Shown here piece by piece: positions 11,586 through 24,700 of a stretch of 64,000 nt of DNA. The stretch is taken from assembly GCA_010909165.1 (NCBI GenBank), contig VJWM01000197.1, positions 291,501-355,500 of the forward strand. Direction: 5' to 3'. The DNA is from Anthoceros angustus. Taxonomy: Eukaryota > Streptophyta > Anthocerotopsida > Anthocerotales > Anthocerotaceae. The position numbers were made by a program, and so were the translations under genes. Every line of letters begins with the position of its first letter. Position 1 is the first letter of the stretch. Under the pieces are notes generated by a model, which ran no database searches, had not been told where the DNA came from, and was given only the letters and a program-made list of their open reading frames with translations.

Positions 11586-12159
11586 GGCCAAACCTCGGAC
11601 CGCAGCAAATCCAAGAAAGACGCGGTGAACAGGGCGCGCTCACAGGTTGGGAAAAGCAGCCGAGAGCAACGCGGCAGTCGCCATCCATCAACCTACGTAG
11701 GATGTGTTTTTGCCTCGGCCATCTCGGCGGAAACCTTGCCGTCTCGTCCACTTAATACAAAACGTTATGGAACGAGTCGACTTGCCATTTGTAGTCCATA
11801 AACCTATCCGGTTCGTTAGTTCCGATTCGTGGCATTACGAACAAGGGTTTTTTTTTGAAATACGAACGAGTTCTTTCAGTCTGACGCTGAGTGAATCTTG
11901 GTTTAGCTTGATGTTGTGAATCGTGAATCGCTTGAGGGCGCTGGATACCGAGAAGAGGTGAAGGGAGGCAGGCAGGCAAGGGCAATGGGCACGTTACAGC
12001 AGCTGGCTTACTGGAGGGGACTGTCTCTGCGTCCCCGCCCTTGCCACACATCTCGCAGCTGCTCTGACGCTGGTAACACCTGCTCAGATTTTGATTTCAC
12101 ACCGAGCGTGCCGCTTCTATGTTGCCTGACACTCATGGTATCGGGCAGGGATATTTCCG
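11586..12159. promoter_or_regulatory. Shared divergent promoter region, PEX19 / LPA19
   Basis: The 574 bp between the two start codons must hold both 5' leaders and core promoters. I see no clear TATA box. An ATG at 11985 opens a 5' frame (to about 12220) out of phase with LPA19; it could be an upstream ORF or part of an unrecognised first exon, though I found no splice that joins it in phase. Confidence 0.45.
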
Positions 12160-12831
12160 ATGCACTGTGCCAACAGATCCAAGCCACTCAACTGCAGAGC
12201 TTGTGCTCCGGGGTGTAGCCATCCGTCATCAGTTGACAGCACCGGGCGGGTTTGTCGCAGGTCTTTTAGCTGTGCGGTGATTCTCTCCTTCGCATCTTTG
12301 CTACCTGCGCCGTGGCAGACAAGCTACGCAGCCGAAGAGGCCGCAGCATCAAAGGAGAATCTGGGAACTAGCGTTCTGGACAGCGTACTATCGTTTTTCG
12401 ATTCCGAGGAAGCCACAAAGAGTGGAAGGAAGTTGCCTAAGAGTTACCTGCAAAATGCAAGGGAGGTGGTTAAGACTCTGAGGAGTTCCGTGGATGCGGA
12501 GTATACAGATGCTGCGACATTCAGGAGGAACGCCGACTCTGCAAAGGAGGCAATACGGAATTATGTGCAAAACTGGAGAGGAGACAAAGCAATGGCCAAG
12601 GAGGTAGGATTATCTAGCAGCTTTCTGGCTTTATGCGCCTTCGCGCAGTCCACACAACCTGTAGATTCCCCGTTATTGACGTCGATTTTGCAGGAGTCCT
12701 ACTTGGCTATAGAACGTGCCTTGCGCGTTCTTGGAACATTCTACCAGAAGAAGGGACCGAATGCTCAATTGCCACAAGACGTGAAATCTCGTATTCTTGA
12801 AGACCTCAGCATTGCAGACGCCGCTCTCTAG
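12160..12831 (+). CDS. LPA19: Photosystem II assembly factor LPA19 / Psb27-H2, thylakoid lumen
   Basis: Psb27-family protein that in Arabidopsis helps C-terminal processing of D1 during photosystem II assembly. Two exons, 12160-12603 and 12694-12831, give 193 residues. The N-terminus is a bipartite targeting sequence: a basic, Ser/Cys-rich stroma-type stretch, then twin arginines at 33-34, a hydrophobic run 38-50 and TSYA before AEE at 57-60, which fits lumen delivery by the Tat route. The Psb27 core follows: LPKSYLQNAREVVKTLR, FRRNADSAKEAIRNYVQNWRG, then ESYLAIERAL across the splice, and a C-terminal VKSRILEDL. The GKELPK/AREVVKTLR and NWRG signatures match the H2 (LPA19) branch rather than Psb27-H1. 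The 90-nt intron (12604-12693) is in frame without a stop; splicing it restores the conserved KE-ESY join. The ATG at 12160 is the first in frame. Confidence 0.9.
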   Translation: MHCANRSKPLNCRACAPGCSHPSSVDSTGRVCRRSFSCAVILSFASLLPAPWQTSYAAEEAAASKENLGTSVLDSVLSFFDSEEATKSGRKLPKSYLQNAREVVKTLRSSVDAEYTDAATFRRNADSAKEAIRNYVQNWRGDKAMAKEVGLSSSFLALCAFAQSTQPVDSPLLTSILQESYLAIERALRVLGTFYQKKGPNAQLPQDVKSRILEDLSIADAAL

Positions 12832-13329
12832 ATTGTCTTCCTGGTTCATTATTCTCGTGCTCATGTTAAAGTAGAGTAAGGTTCAAGGTCCTCTACACGG
12901 GTTCTCGGCTCACTTCCCAAAGTTGGTTGCTGACCACGATTTCCATCGTCCACGCTGTCTACAAGCGGACGGGACAATGCTCAACCCAATGTGGCTATAC
13001 CACAAGCCATGCCATTCATACGTAGAGGAAACATTCCCACCAAATTGCAGATACTTGCGATCAATCTAAGCCACAGAAATAATCTGTTCCTAACTGATGC
13101 CGGAAACCAGGGCCCTACAAATCGGCCGGCCACCCCCTTACCCTACCCCTCCTACAAAAAAAAGCTATATGGTCCAATGTCTTCTTTCGCTTGTGACCTG
13201 CTAGCCATCCGCTCTACTAATAGCTCCGGTAGCAGCTCATCGACGTCCCCACAACCATTTAAAGACTATATCCGACCAAACCACAATCTCTACGTCACAT
13301 TTCCCCTGGATCATAACAGTCAAATGAAC
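12832..13329. other. Convergent 3' flanks of LPA19 and clathrin genes
   Basis: About 500 bp between two genes that end toward each other. No open frame of note. It should contain both polyadenylation regions. Confidence 0.4.
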
Positions 13330-16300
13330 CTAATAACCACCCATGGGTGGCATGCCATAAGCTGGTATACCCGGAGGCATATATGCAGGCATGCCCCCGT
13401 CGTATCCCCCACCCATGCCCGGCATGGGTGGAGCAGGCAATGCCAAGGGTAGAAGTTGTGCGTACATGTTCTGCATCCATGATCCACCACAGTCAGAAAG
13501 GGCAGATGTGCAAACAGCTTCTACTGGAAAACCCAAACAACGTCAGGAGCAAAAGGTCTACCTGCTGAGCCACCATATCTTTCTCGTCAGCTTCTTTAGA
13601 TTTGACCTCTGCTTGGGATTCTAACTTGTCTTTCACAAGGTCGTCAACCTTACCTGTGTACTCTCTCAAGAACTGCAAAGTGCAGAGTCAAGGTTCAAGC
13701 GTTAGGGTCAACATACAAGATCGGTATGTCAGACCTTAGGCAAGGATGAAAGTTCACGACACTAACCTGCAAAATAAATGGGAAAGCAAAGTCGAGCATG
13801 TTGTTCAGCCAGGCAAGCTCCAAGGCAACATCTGCCCGTATCAAATCGTAACATGTGTACAAGCAAGATGCAAAGCACTCCTTCTTTCCCTGCAAGCCAT
13901 TAACACAAGTTTCCAGTGATAAGAACCCCTCTGAGGACCAATCCCGCCACTTCCAGTTAACCAGGAATTGCGGGGACTAACACAAACCTGCTCGACAAAG
14001 AATGTTAGCAACTCTTCGGCAAGATCCCTGTCACCCGATTGAGAAACTGTTTCCATCGCATCCTTGTACAAATTATCCTTCTTAGAAAGAGCAACAGATT
14101 GCCTCCATCTTCCTGCTTTTTTATAAATGAAAGCAGCAATTCTCCGAAACTCCAGGAGCTCATGCTTTTCAACCTGGCAGCACGCAACAGGTGTTAAGAT
14201 CACAACTTGGAACAAAGCAAATGCTAATGTCAATGTAAAACCCCGGAACAGTTCAGCCGAGAAAAAATACCCTTTGAGCCAAAGATATCTGATCGAAGTT
14301 ATCATGAAGGTCAATGGATTCCCTAAGACGGTCAAAGTCCTCCTCTTCAATGTAAAGACCATTCAGGGCCTCATTCACTGCACTGACATTATTGCTCTGG
14401 ATTGCTACCATGTAGGGCTTGATGAGGGGAAGATGCTTCTCCTGGAACAACATGGTCGGTACAGCGTCAGGGCAATCACACATGACCTGGAAGAAAAAGG
14501 AGGCTATCTTCACCCTTAAAAGGCGTCATATGGGAAAGCCAGAACCATGCACTTAAGCACACCGAGTGAAGCACAAAGTGCCGGTTATCCCATGTAGGGG
14601 CGTTTCCCTTGATTTCTCACCTTGCGCAAAATGTCCACAACTCGAGTGTGGTCAACTCGAGAAGCTAACACATTCAGGAGGTCATTGATAAGGTCTGGAT
14701 GCTCATTCAAGTAAAATTGAACAGCCCTGTAATACAGCTCCACGTTTGCAACCTTCACAGAGACATCCTTAAACTGCATATGCTCCCATGCCTCAGGGGA
14801 ATGGTTCATGATGGTGGCTGCTGCATTGTCAAACTCATCATATTGAATATACAAATATGTTAGCTCCTTCCAATGTTGCTGTTCCTCACATACACGAATC
14901 AATTTCGGAATGTTGATTCTTGTGGAGAAGAGTTTCAGGTGCTCCATGAGCTTCTCATGGCGGTATCTCGCATACAGTGTGCCCAACTCAGTAAAGATGC
15001 CCATGTGAGCACGCTCAAGGCCAAGCCCACTTTCCATGAGAGTAATGAGTTCTGAAAAGTGTCCCCTGTTTTGATAGTAGCTACTGACTTCCTCCAAATC
15101 ATCAACCTGTTCCCATTCAGTGTCACGGTCAATCTTGTTAGGGGACATAAAGATCAAGGGCAGTCAATCATCCAGAAAGCTGCAAAATGCGTAAAACATC
15201 TGAGATAGTTGCCACTGCCCTACCTGGACAATAATGTTGAGACCACATTGTTGGGCGAGTCTGAATTCCTCAGCATCCACACAAGCAAAGCATACTTCCT
15301 TCCAGGTCCGGGAGCTGTTTGCCTTGCGGGCAGCCTCCACAGCTCCTTGGAACTGAAGGAGTTTAACAAGTGTACTCGCGAGCCGGGCCCAGTTTGATAT
15401 ATGAGTGAAGATTATCTTAGCAGCTTCATACAGGGCTTCATCAAATAATCGGTCACCCACAGTCTGGAGGTTGGCAACATTGGGCTGCACAATAAATTCT
15501 TCAATCTCTCCAAGCTTGTCTATCTTGGCATAGGCATAGATCAATTCTGAGTCCACTCTTGGCTCCTTGACCTTCTTGCGAACCATCAGCAAGTACTTCA
15601 CAAGGTCCTCATAGGCATTGACTTGCTCAGCAGCTCTGATAACTTCCACAAACTGAGTGGCATCATTGGCCCGGATAAATGACTCAATTGCATCACTAAC
15701 CAACCCTTCTCTCAATTGCGCTTTACCCACTTGACTCCACACATCATCCTCCTCTACACGAGAGGCAAACTCAACAGCACGATCAATGCTCTTGATGTTG
15801 TCGAGAAGAACATTAACTGCCTGTACATTGAGGTTGAACTTCTTGAAAATGGCAAACGCTTCCTCAAACAGCTCAGATCCCACAGCAATCTCTCCAACTG
15901 CAGGTCCATCAAAGTTGTCAAGGCGATTAACATAGTCCATGACCCTCGATTTGTCCGCCTTAATAGCAGTGAGTATAAGGAGATTCTGAAGATTGGGATT
16001 GCCACTGAAAGCTGAATTTTGCAAGACAATTTTCTCCAGCAACTCGATCAGTTCATGAGGCAAATCAGCAGTCATGAAAGCCTTAACAGTGGCAGACACC
16101 TGCTCTGGATTTCGACTTTCTGGAAGTGCAGTGGAAACCACTTGATCGATAAGTTGTCTCCTGAAAGGATTCTCCGGATCAAGGACTTTGGCCCATAGGT
16201 CAGATTCCATGCGCTCCACAACATACCTGCCAGAGGAAGCCAGCCATCAAGCTCTCAGAAAACACAAAGAATGACATACAACACATAACACTGAGGCAAC

Positions 16301-19300
16301 GTTCAAACTTCGGAAAACAAATTTTCACTTTGAAGTACCTGGCCTGCAGTTTGAACAAGGAGTTTTTGTTGGTGACATTGACGAGTTCTTCATCACATAG
16401 ACCACGTCTATATGCAACAACTGCCAATGTTGGGTCCCTCTTCTCACAGTACTTTCCAACCACTCGGGAGTCATAATACGGGTTGGTGGTAAGAAAGTGC
16501 TCGGGATTAGTATTTGTATCAATAATAATCTTTCCAAGAGCATTGTGCACATGCACATCCTGGCTGCCTTCGCTAACAAGATGCTCCAGAAACTGCGTAA
16601 GAAGCCTCAGCCGATTTCTGAAAAATAGCCAAGGTGTACGTTTGAACAGTGTCGACCTTTCCTCATTGCCTGAAACATGGAATCAACAGTGCAGTTGCAG
16701 AATCTTGTCATCACTTACCTCTTCTCACACTCCTCGACAAGAGGTTCAACTGGGAGAAGTGATCTCACTGAGAGGATCAAACCCTTGATGAAATCCTCTG
16801 AGCAGTCATCATCCAAAAGCTGCCCAACAACCAGAGGTGCATTGCTTGGGTTCACCTGTAAGAATCAACACATTGATTTTCAGAAAATGAACTTCAGATT
16901 CCCAAGATCAAGAACCCCAGTACACACAGACAACAGAACCACAACATAAAAACAGATTAGCACCGGCATTGCAGGCAAAGAGCTCACCTTCTGGACATAA
17001 CCCTCAATATAGCGCAGCATGTTGTTCGTGTACAAGTAGTGGGTAAGATCAGGAACGAACCCAAAGCGGTCACAAACATTGATCAGAGGGCGTGCATCAG
17101 GCAATTTTGCCTCCATCAGGAAATTTTTGGTTCGTTCAGCATCATAGAAGTTGGATTCTCGGGTTACACGCTCCACCTCCTTGATCTGTCCAGTCTTGGC
17201 TGCCGCTTCAATATACTTGAAGTGGATTTCAGGGTCCTCACTGAAAGCGGCACAGCCAATCAGAAAAGGTTGCCAGAGAACTGATTCACCACCACATCCC
17301 AACTCTTTTCTGAAAAAACTATCCCATCCATACCTTGAGCTCAAGAACGCTCCGAGGAAAAAGTAAAGTCCTTCATACGACTTAAACTGCTCAAATAACT
17401 TCACACAGTTGTCCACTCCGAGCTGTTCTGAGTATTCCTTCGATACCTGCACAGACAAGTCTCCTGAGCAGCGCATTGGCAGAAACCATCTATAGGCACT
17501 ACATGGAAGGAGGCCACTATCTTACCTGAACAATTATTTGGAGATTCCCTCTCATGTTCACCAGAAGAAGCTCCTTCATGCAGTCCAGAGCCCACTCCCT
17601 TGACATAGTTCCAAAAAACTCAACCAGTTGCTGCACCCCAGAGAGTCAGCACATAAATACTTGACCAGAATCTGCAGGAGAATAAAAACAGACGGGTGGT
17701 GATTTACCTGAGGCTCTATGGCATGTGTATTTACAACAACGCGCTTGATGTCAATCAGATCAGTATAGTGCTGCAAGACACAAGTATGATATGTTGCTCA
17801 CGTGTAACCTCAATACTGGTATCAGAGAGTTACAAAATAAAAACAGACATTTGACTTCCACTCACCTGCAGAGCACGCATGTACAGCCCAGCTTTTTCAC
17901 AAAGTTGAGCAACACGGGGTCGATCATAATGGCTGAACATGCCATTTGCCAAAATAGCATCCGCGACATTTGGGAAGGTGACAAGATTGATCTCCAGCAC
18001 CTATTTTAAACAACCCAGACAGTGTGTTAGCCGTTGTAGCAATACAGCGAATCCCATCAACAGAACAACTGATACAAGCGCACCTTAGTCTGAAGCAAAG
18101 CGTGCTCTGGAAGATTTGGCTTCAAGACATCTAGCAAGAAAGATGTTGCCTCACGAATCATGTTCCTCTGCAAAAGTAAGAGACATTTCAAACCAACAAT
18201 ATTGCACATCTCAGCACCCATCCAAGTACGCATTATCACTTCAAATCAGCACAGCAGTAACATTGCTGGTTCACTTTCTTCACACCCAGAAATTTGTTGC
18301 TTTCACAGTCATACATAGAAAAAACCAATGCACTCACCTGCAGAAACAAGTCCGTGATTGTGTTGTAATCTAGAGGAGGTCCGCCTTCCATTTGAGACAT
18401 CATCAATGCAAAGTTGACAGCACCCTGCATCCAGGAACAATTACAGACTTCATACTAAGTTTCCAATGTTGACACTTACATCAAGGATCCTCACACCCAC
18501 AAAACAGACTGCGAACCTGAGGGTCTGTTCGCAAGATAGACTGAAGTAAGAAAAGATAATCCGGTGTGTACCCGACCTGCATACCAAAGGTGGTCTTGTA
18601 TTAGCAAACCATGAAGTGCCAGCAGGCTAATTTTGACAAACTGCTAGAAAATGGGTCAGACCTGCTTCGAGTATATGAGAATTTTGTCAAACTCCCGGCG
18701 TTCGGCAAAAGCCGCAACCACTTTTGGTGTTGCTCTTGCCTTAATGTAGATTTTAAGTGCCATGTCATTGTCAACTGTCTGCATCATTTGCACATAAAAA
18801 GAGAAACCAAAATCAGGCTTTCCCAATGTCACAATTGCGACAACAATGGAACTCTGATTCATGAGCATCACTCACCTTGACGAGATCTCCCAGCTCCTCG
18901 CTGCACTCCAGCTTATCTTCGGCTAACCAGTTCTCAAGCAAATTCTTCTTATTTTGATTGACCACTAACCGTGACAGTTCCAGTGACTCGAAGGCATTTA
19001 ACTTGCCTTTAAGCAAAAGAGTTGCAAAATACTGCAGCAGAGGGGACGTCTGTCCAGCTTGTACTGGCACACTCTGGAACAGGCCATCTAAACAAGGTGA
19101 GCACGAGCATACAAATGACACAAACTGTTCCAGGACAATGGGCTTGAAAGCTGTGTCCAGACCTGAAACTTTGCAACTGTCTCAGGCTTCCGCAGAATCC
19201 CTTGAGGTGACTCAGCTGCAAGCTCTGCAGCCTCTTTGTACTTCATTTGTGAAAACAACTCTTGGAACCGTTGCACAACCTGGGGAGGAGAACATCAGAT

Positions 19301-21767
19301 TCACATCTAAGCATGTATTACAGAACTTCCTTCTTCGTAATCAAAAAATAGAAAACAGCATGCAAGAAAACGGCAAAAAAACAACCAGCCGCCAAGTACC
19401 AGATTTTCAGCTCCGGGCAGATTCCCTCGCTTGGCTAAGTTAACAGCAAGCTCCAAGTTGTTCAGCTGTAACACAGCAGATGGCCAGGTGTCAGAATCAG
19501 ACAAAATGCACGGTGGTCCCAGCGTTACAAGGCATAGTCTAGCATTGACTGATTCAATATTACCTGTCCACTAACAAAAGGCACGATCGTTGACTCATTC
19601 AGAGTAGCCTGCAATACTTGTCCCCGCCGATTGACAGCGTAGAAACCACCCAATGATGGGGCATCAGCCGTGAGGAAAATAGGATCAGGACTGATACGAT
19701 TTCGGTACACCGCAGTTGCAGTTTCTAGATCATACACGAACAGAAGGCCAAGCTTGGTGATCACATAGATCAAGCTGTACTTCTGGGAAATCTGCTCAAT
19801 TCAATGACCTTTATGTCAGATACATGTTGCGTACACTGCTCATCCACGTTCATGCATCAGAATCTGGACTGTGGAACTGTTCTGAGCCATTCACAACCAT
19901 AAAATGCCATCAAAGTTTGACAAACAATGCAACAACTACAACCAAACCGATACCAAGAACTGGCCAAAACAATTTGCCAAAGGAGAAGCGCCAAACCTGC
20001 ATTGCAACCGGGAAATCATCTGCGAAGTCAGGAGGGAAGAAGAGATCTGCCTGCTTCTTGGAGAACGAAGGTTTCCCTGCACACATCCATCACAAGATGC
20101 AGGTTTGCTTCAAAGAGTCATCCAAATGAAAGTGAACAGCCAACAATCATCGACATCATGCCATAAACTCAATAAACTTTTTGAATCACACCTGGTACAG
20201 CACCAAGCTCAATGATATGCAACTTTGATGTCAGCTGTCCAGCATTGATGGTCTTTGTCGCAAAGGAGATCAGAGTCGATGGCGTATCATTCCCAGGCAC
20301 CTGGACCACAGAGCGATAGCAACTGATGAGCTGACCAGCTGGTAACCTTTGATTCAAGCCTTTCTGATTGATTCTGAAACCTGCACCTCTCATTCAAGCT
20401 ACCCAGATCCTAACTTGAAAGTAGAAAAAGCTGCAGCATGTGAACAGCTGGTAAACTCCAGACACCAATACAAGCTGGGAAATCTCTAGACATGGTTAAG
20501 CATCTTTTGATTGGTTCTAAAACCTGCACCGTTCATTCATGCTACCTAGATCCTACCTTGAAAGTAGAGAATGATGCAGCATGTGCCTCCAGTGCCTGGC
20601 TCCTTTGCTGGTCAACAGAAAAGAGCTGCATGTTCCCCTTCACTAACTGGGGCCGCTGTAGCAGAAGAAAACACGAGATTGAATAATTGGGATTCTGATG
20701 ATGTGTCCCTCAACAAACCAGATACGCAATCAGCACAAACCTCGGGGGCTCCTGGAGCAATGCCGATAAGCACTAGCCACTTCTCAGAAGGGTCACACCG
20801 ATAGTTAATGATTTGATTGTTAGTCAAGTTGGCAGTCCGCTCAAACACTCGGACAGGCTCAGACTCCCCTAGTCAACAACCAGAAAACACACGCATCAGT
20901 CCACCGACATCTCAAACCAACATCACCTGCACCGCTTAAGAAAAGGACAGGAGCAGAGAGGTGGTTAGAAATTAGAAGACCTTCAATGGACCAGTGATAC
21001 ACAGAACCCTGCGTGACAAGTCCCAGCAGCTTGGGTGTGATCCACTTCCAAAACACCACCTACAGGGACGGAGAGATCCAACATTCAGATACCACTCTTT
21101 CGCCCATCGGACACTACCGGCTCAACAAAAATTGTTCGGCGCAGCTGACTGTTGCCTCCAACAGGTAGTGGAATCAACCTGCTCAGGCATCTGAAACGAC
21201 TTGATCTTCGTCTTCAACTCAATGTTAAAAATTTGCAGATGGTCCTGAGTTGTCCCGGCGATTTGAGCTGAAAAAAGGAGACAAACACAAAACCCATCAT
21301 TTCCACCAAAACGAAATCCCGCGGTCCCAGACGAGCACGAGAAAATACCTCACATTCCCCGTTCACATTACCTTTCAAAGCCAGCACTCGGCTGGTGGGA
21401 TTCATCAATGCAGAATCCGCAGTGATCGGTCGACGCAGCGGCTGGGAAGGCATGGACATGTCGATGATAACCACGCTGTTCTGAGCGCCAGTCTCCCGAA
21501 CGCAGATATACTTGTCAGACTCCATGGTCACATGAGTGAATGTTATGAACTGAGGGTTTATCCCCAAGCTCGTGAGCTGGCAAAAGAGCACAAATCGATC
21601 AAGATGCGGGACAAGAAATCCGTGGGCATCCGGAAACCAAGATCTCGGCCCCCAGATCTCCCCCACAATTACACCAATCCGCCAAAGCTGAAAAACACAA
21701 GGCTCTCAATCCGCGTGCTCACAGTCAGGGCCTCCTTCATGGCGATGGGCGCGTTGGCGGCCGCCAT
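13330..21767 (-). CDS. CHC: Clathrin heavy chain, complete, 30 exons
   Basis: Triskelion leg of the clathrin coat, acting in endocytosis and trans-Golgi traffic. Exons (minus): 21767-21723, 21576-21372, 21267-21179, 21059-20981, 20868-20741, 20655-20557, 20300-20192, 20076-19997, 19791-19564, 19465-19400, 19279-19163, 19073-18876, 18778-18662, 18576-18517, 18424-18338, 18167-18084, 18000-17866, 17770-17708, 17630-17526, 17446-17334, 17240-16988, 16855-16719, 16617-16339, 16226-15224, 15106-14621, 14441-14271, 14173-13988, 13889-13767, 13672-13562, 13470-13330. They sum to 5,097 nt, 1,698 residues, against about 1,705 in Arabidopsis. Phases agree at every junction, with no stop or frameshift. 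The protein starts [15 protein letters not shown] and ends in the plant Met/Pro/Gly-rich tail finishing GMPPMGGY. The N-terminal beta-propeller occupies about the first 330 residues, followed by the alpha-solenoid leg. The largest exon (1,003 nt) lies in the leg. Confidence 0.97.
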
Positions 21768-24700
21768 GGCGAACAGCCGCGATCACCAGCCGCACCGAAT
21801 GCCCCGCCCTCCCTAGATTGGCGTCCGTCCCAGCTAGCGCAAGGGACGAGGCTCTACAGGCCCGCCCCGCGCATCCTCTCCGTCCCAGCAAATGCCACTG
21901 CGCTGATCCAGGTCTCGCCCTGCAGTGCAGCCAGGGCAAGCACGGGCCAGCTCAGTCAGATCTGCGGGCCTGGCAGCCCCACAATGGCAGGAGGGGCAGG
22001 AGCAGGAGCCCTCCCCAGCAGGCTGCTAGGTTCCCCGCGGGAGCTGGGGAAGACCACGGATCGATTCCCCGCAGCTCAACCTGCGGGCAAAGAAGAAATC
22101 GATGCTGCCTGCAGGAGATCGGATGCAGCAGGGGAAGCGGGGACTAACCGATTTGGCAGCGTAGCCTAGCGTAGCGTGGCAGTAGCGATGCCTTGGCTGC
22201 GTGGCGAGGTAAGCCCTTGCAGAGCAAGCCTAGGCGAGGCGAGGCGAGGCAAGCCCGCACATACACTTCCGGCTCGCGTGCCCGGCGTCGGAGATAAAAA
22301 CGAAAGGGAGGGGAAGAGGCATTCCAGCCTCGCGCCCGCCCCGGCAACACGCCCCACCCTTGGCCCCAGCTTCGGTACTCCAGCTCCGGTACTACTAATT
22401 GCTGCTGGTATCTCACAACAACGTTACACACATCATTATACTCTCTCTAGATATCTATTCCCATCCCTTCACACAGCCAAATCGTACACCAATGTATCCA
22501 CATACATACATAGCATCCTATGAATGTCCACCCATTTGGTTCCTTCTAACAAGGACAAGTTAGATTTGAATTAAGATTTAAGGTTATAAATCGAGTCCAA
22601 GGTATGTTATTGGGTGCATTATTTAATTAAAAAACCAAGGAGTGAAATAAGTATGATAGAACTAGTCCTTTGTTATTACCTATGCCATATCCATCTAGCA
22701 TACTTATGTTGTTACGTAAGAAAGGCTAAGGAACCTACCAAGTATCATACAAGGGCTACTTCTTTGTTGTTACGCCATATCGATTTTCTTCCTAGTGCCC
22801 ATCTGCAACAGGCTATTAAAAATATTCATGAAGATGGAGGGAGCAAATAATTGTAACTTTGGAAAAACAACACATGAAAGTGTGGTGTAAAGTCAACAAT
22901 GGATTGTGAGGGCCAGTCATGGAGCGGACTAAAATTATCTCATGCAAGCATATCAAAAGGCTGGTTTCGTAACGGGAACAACATGCAAAGCATTTCATTG
23001 GTTCACATTATCATGTTGGATTCACATATATTCCCTGGTCCTTGCAACGTGGCGATGACCACCCTTGTTAGTTTGCACCTAGGTTGTTTGTGAGTGTAAA
23101 ATGACATACATATTTAAATAAAAAATACATGTGAGACCTCCTTGAAATATTTTATTTTAGCGAATGACATGTATGTTAGTTAGATTGTCTTCTATCTCTA
23201 AAACGCATGTAGGGGAAGCACTGTGAAAGTATAACACCCAGCAATCACAACACCATGGCCATGAAGGAGCTCAGATGTGTGAAGCCACCCTAAATCGGAT
23301 GCAGGTGCATGTCAACTATGTTGTGGCTGATAATCATGCGGGATATGTCATTATAAATGGAGTAGCACGACGGACTTATTGAGGGAGGTAAGATGGGATG
23401 AGCACATCTACCAAAAGGACATCACATGAAACCCTATGGTTTCGGCAAAACGAGGGAAGTAATATGAGGCAGCTACTAGGCTCCGTATCTAAAGTGGCCT
23501 ATAGCTTTGTGGAGGTGAGCATAATTATGACTATTTTGTTTTTTTTTAATTAAAATTTAGGTTTTTTAAAGCTTTTGACATCTGCCATGGCTCTAACGTC
23601 GAGCAAGGCTTCTTTGCTCGTTCCGAGAGAGCGATGGGGAAGTATCTGACAACAATGTTTGCCTTGTCGATTCCATTATGTACATACATACATGATATAA
23701 CTCTGTGGTACACAATCTAGTTTGAACAAGAAGTGGACTCAATATCTCTAATCCAACCCTCATGGGGAAGTATCTGACAACAATGTTTGCCTTGTCGATT
23801 CCATTATGTACATACATACATGATATAACTCTGTGGTACACAATCTAGTTTGAACAAGAAGTGGACTCAATATCTATAATCCTATCCTCATGAGGTATAT
23901 ATATTACAAAAGTCTGGGTCATCAAGAGGGCTTAGGTCGTCCTATATCAATCAATGCATCTTTCCAGAACAATTGGATGTATCAATACATAGAGTGATGC
24001 ATTGGAATAGTTCATAAAACACTTATTGTAGAAAAACAAATATCACACAAGTCAAGTCAATATGAAGAAAAAATGGGAAAATAAATATTGACTTTAAAAA
24101 ATAGATAAGGACTCATTACGATGGTACTTTACCCTAGGATACGAGGAACATTCCTAAGATCTGAGGCACGAATCCAGCGATCCCCATCCCTCAGACTAGT
24201 GGACTTGGGACAAGTGATGGGGGACAAAAGATTTACAGTAGAAGAACACCCCAGAGGACGAGTTCCCTTAGAAGATGCTTGAAATTGTAAGGTTAATATT
24301 TGCCAAACTTGAAAATAGCAATTCAAAGATCACAAAGACAAAGTAACTAGCAGGGTCACAAAGCTCTATAAGTTTAGCTGATGTACAAGGTGATTGAAAC
24401 ACTAGGAAAGATACCCAAGCCTGCTAAATTAATGGATTCATAAGCCCTACGGGGCTAACTCTAAATTAAATCCACGATCCAGTTCACTATGAAAGCTGGT
24501 CGAGCTTGGGCATGAATCGTGATAGATATACATGATACGCAGTTCGCATTCGAAATCAAAAGAGATATTAACCAAAACCGCATTGGTTGTCGAAGTCATG
24601 GAGGACGTGCGCTCATCATATGTATGTACTGTATGTGGAGGGCTAAAAGAGTAGGTAGCTAATGGAGCGACGGCAGGTTAAGGATAAGAGGTCGGATCGT

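Noticed and set aside
11985-12137. Upstream transit-peptide exon for LPA19 starting at the ATG at 11985
   Set aside because: None of the donor/acceptor pairs I tried joins it in phase with the LPA19 frame, and the ORF from 12160 already has a full bipartite targeting sequence.
21250-21816. A 188-codon plus-strand ORF
   Set aside because: Antisense to clathrin heavy chain exons 1-2 and their intron.
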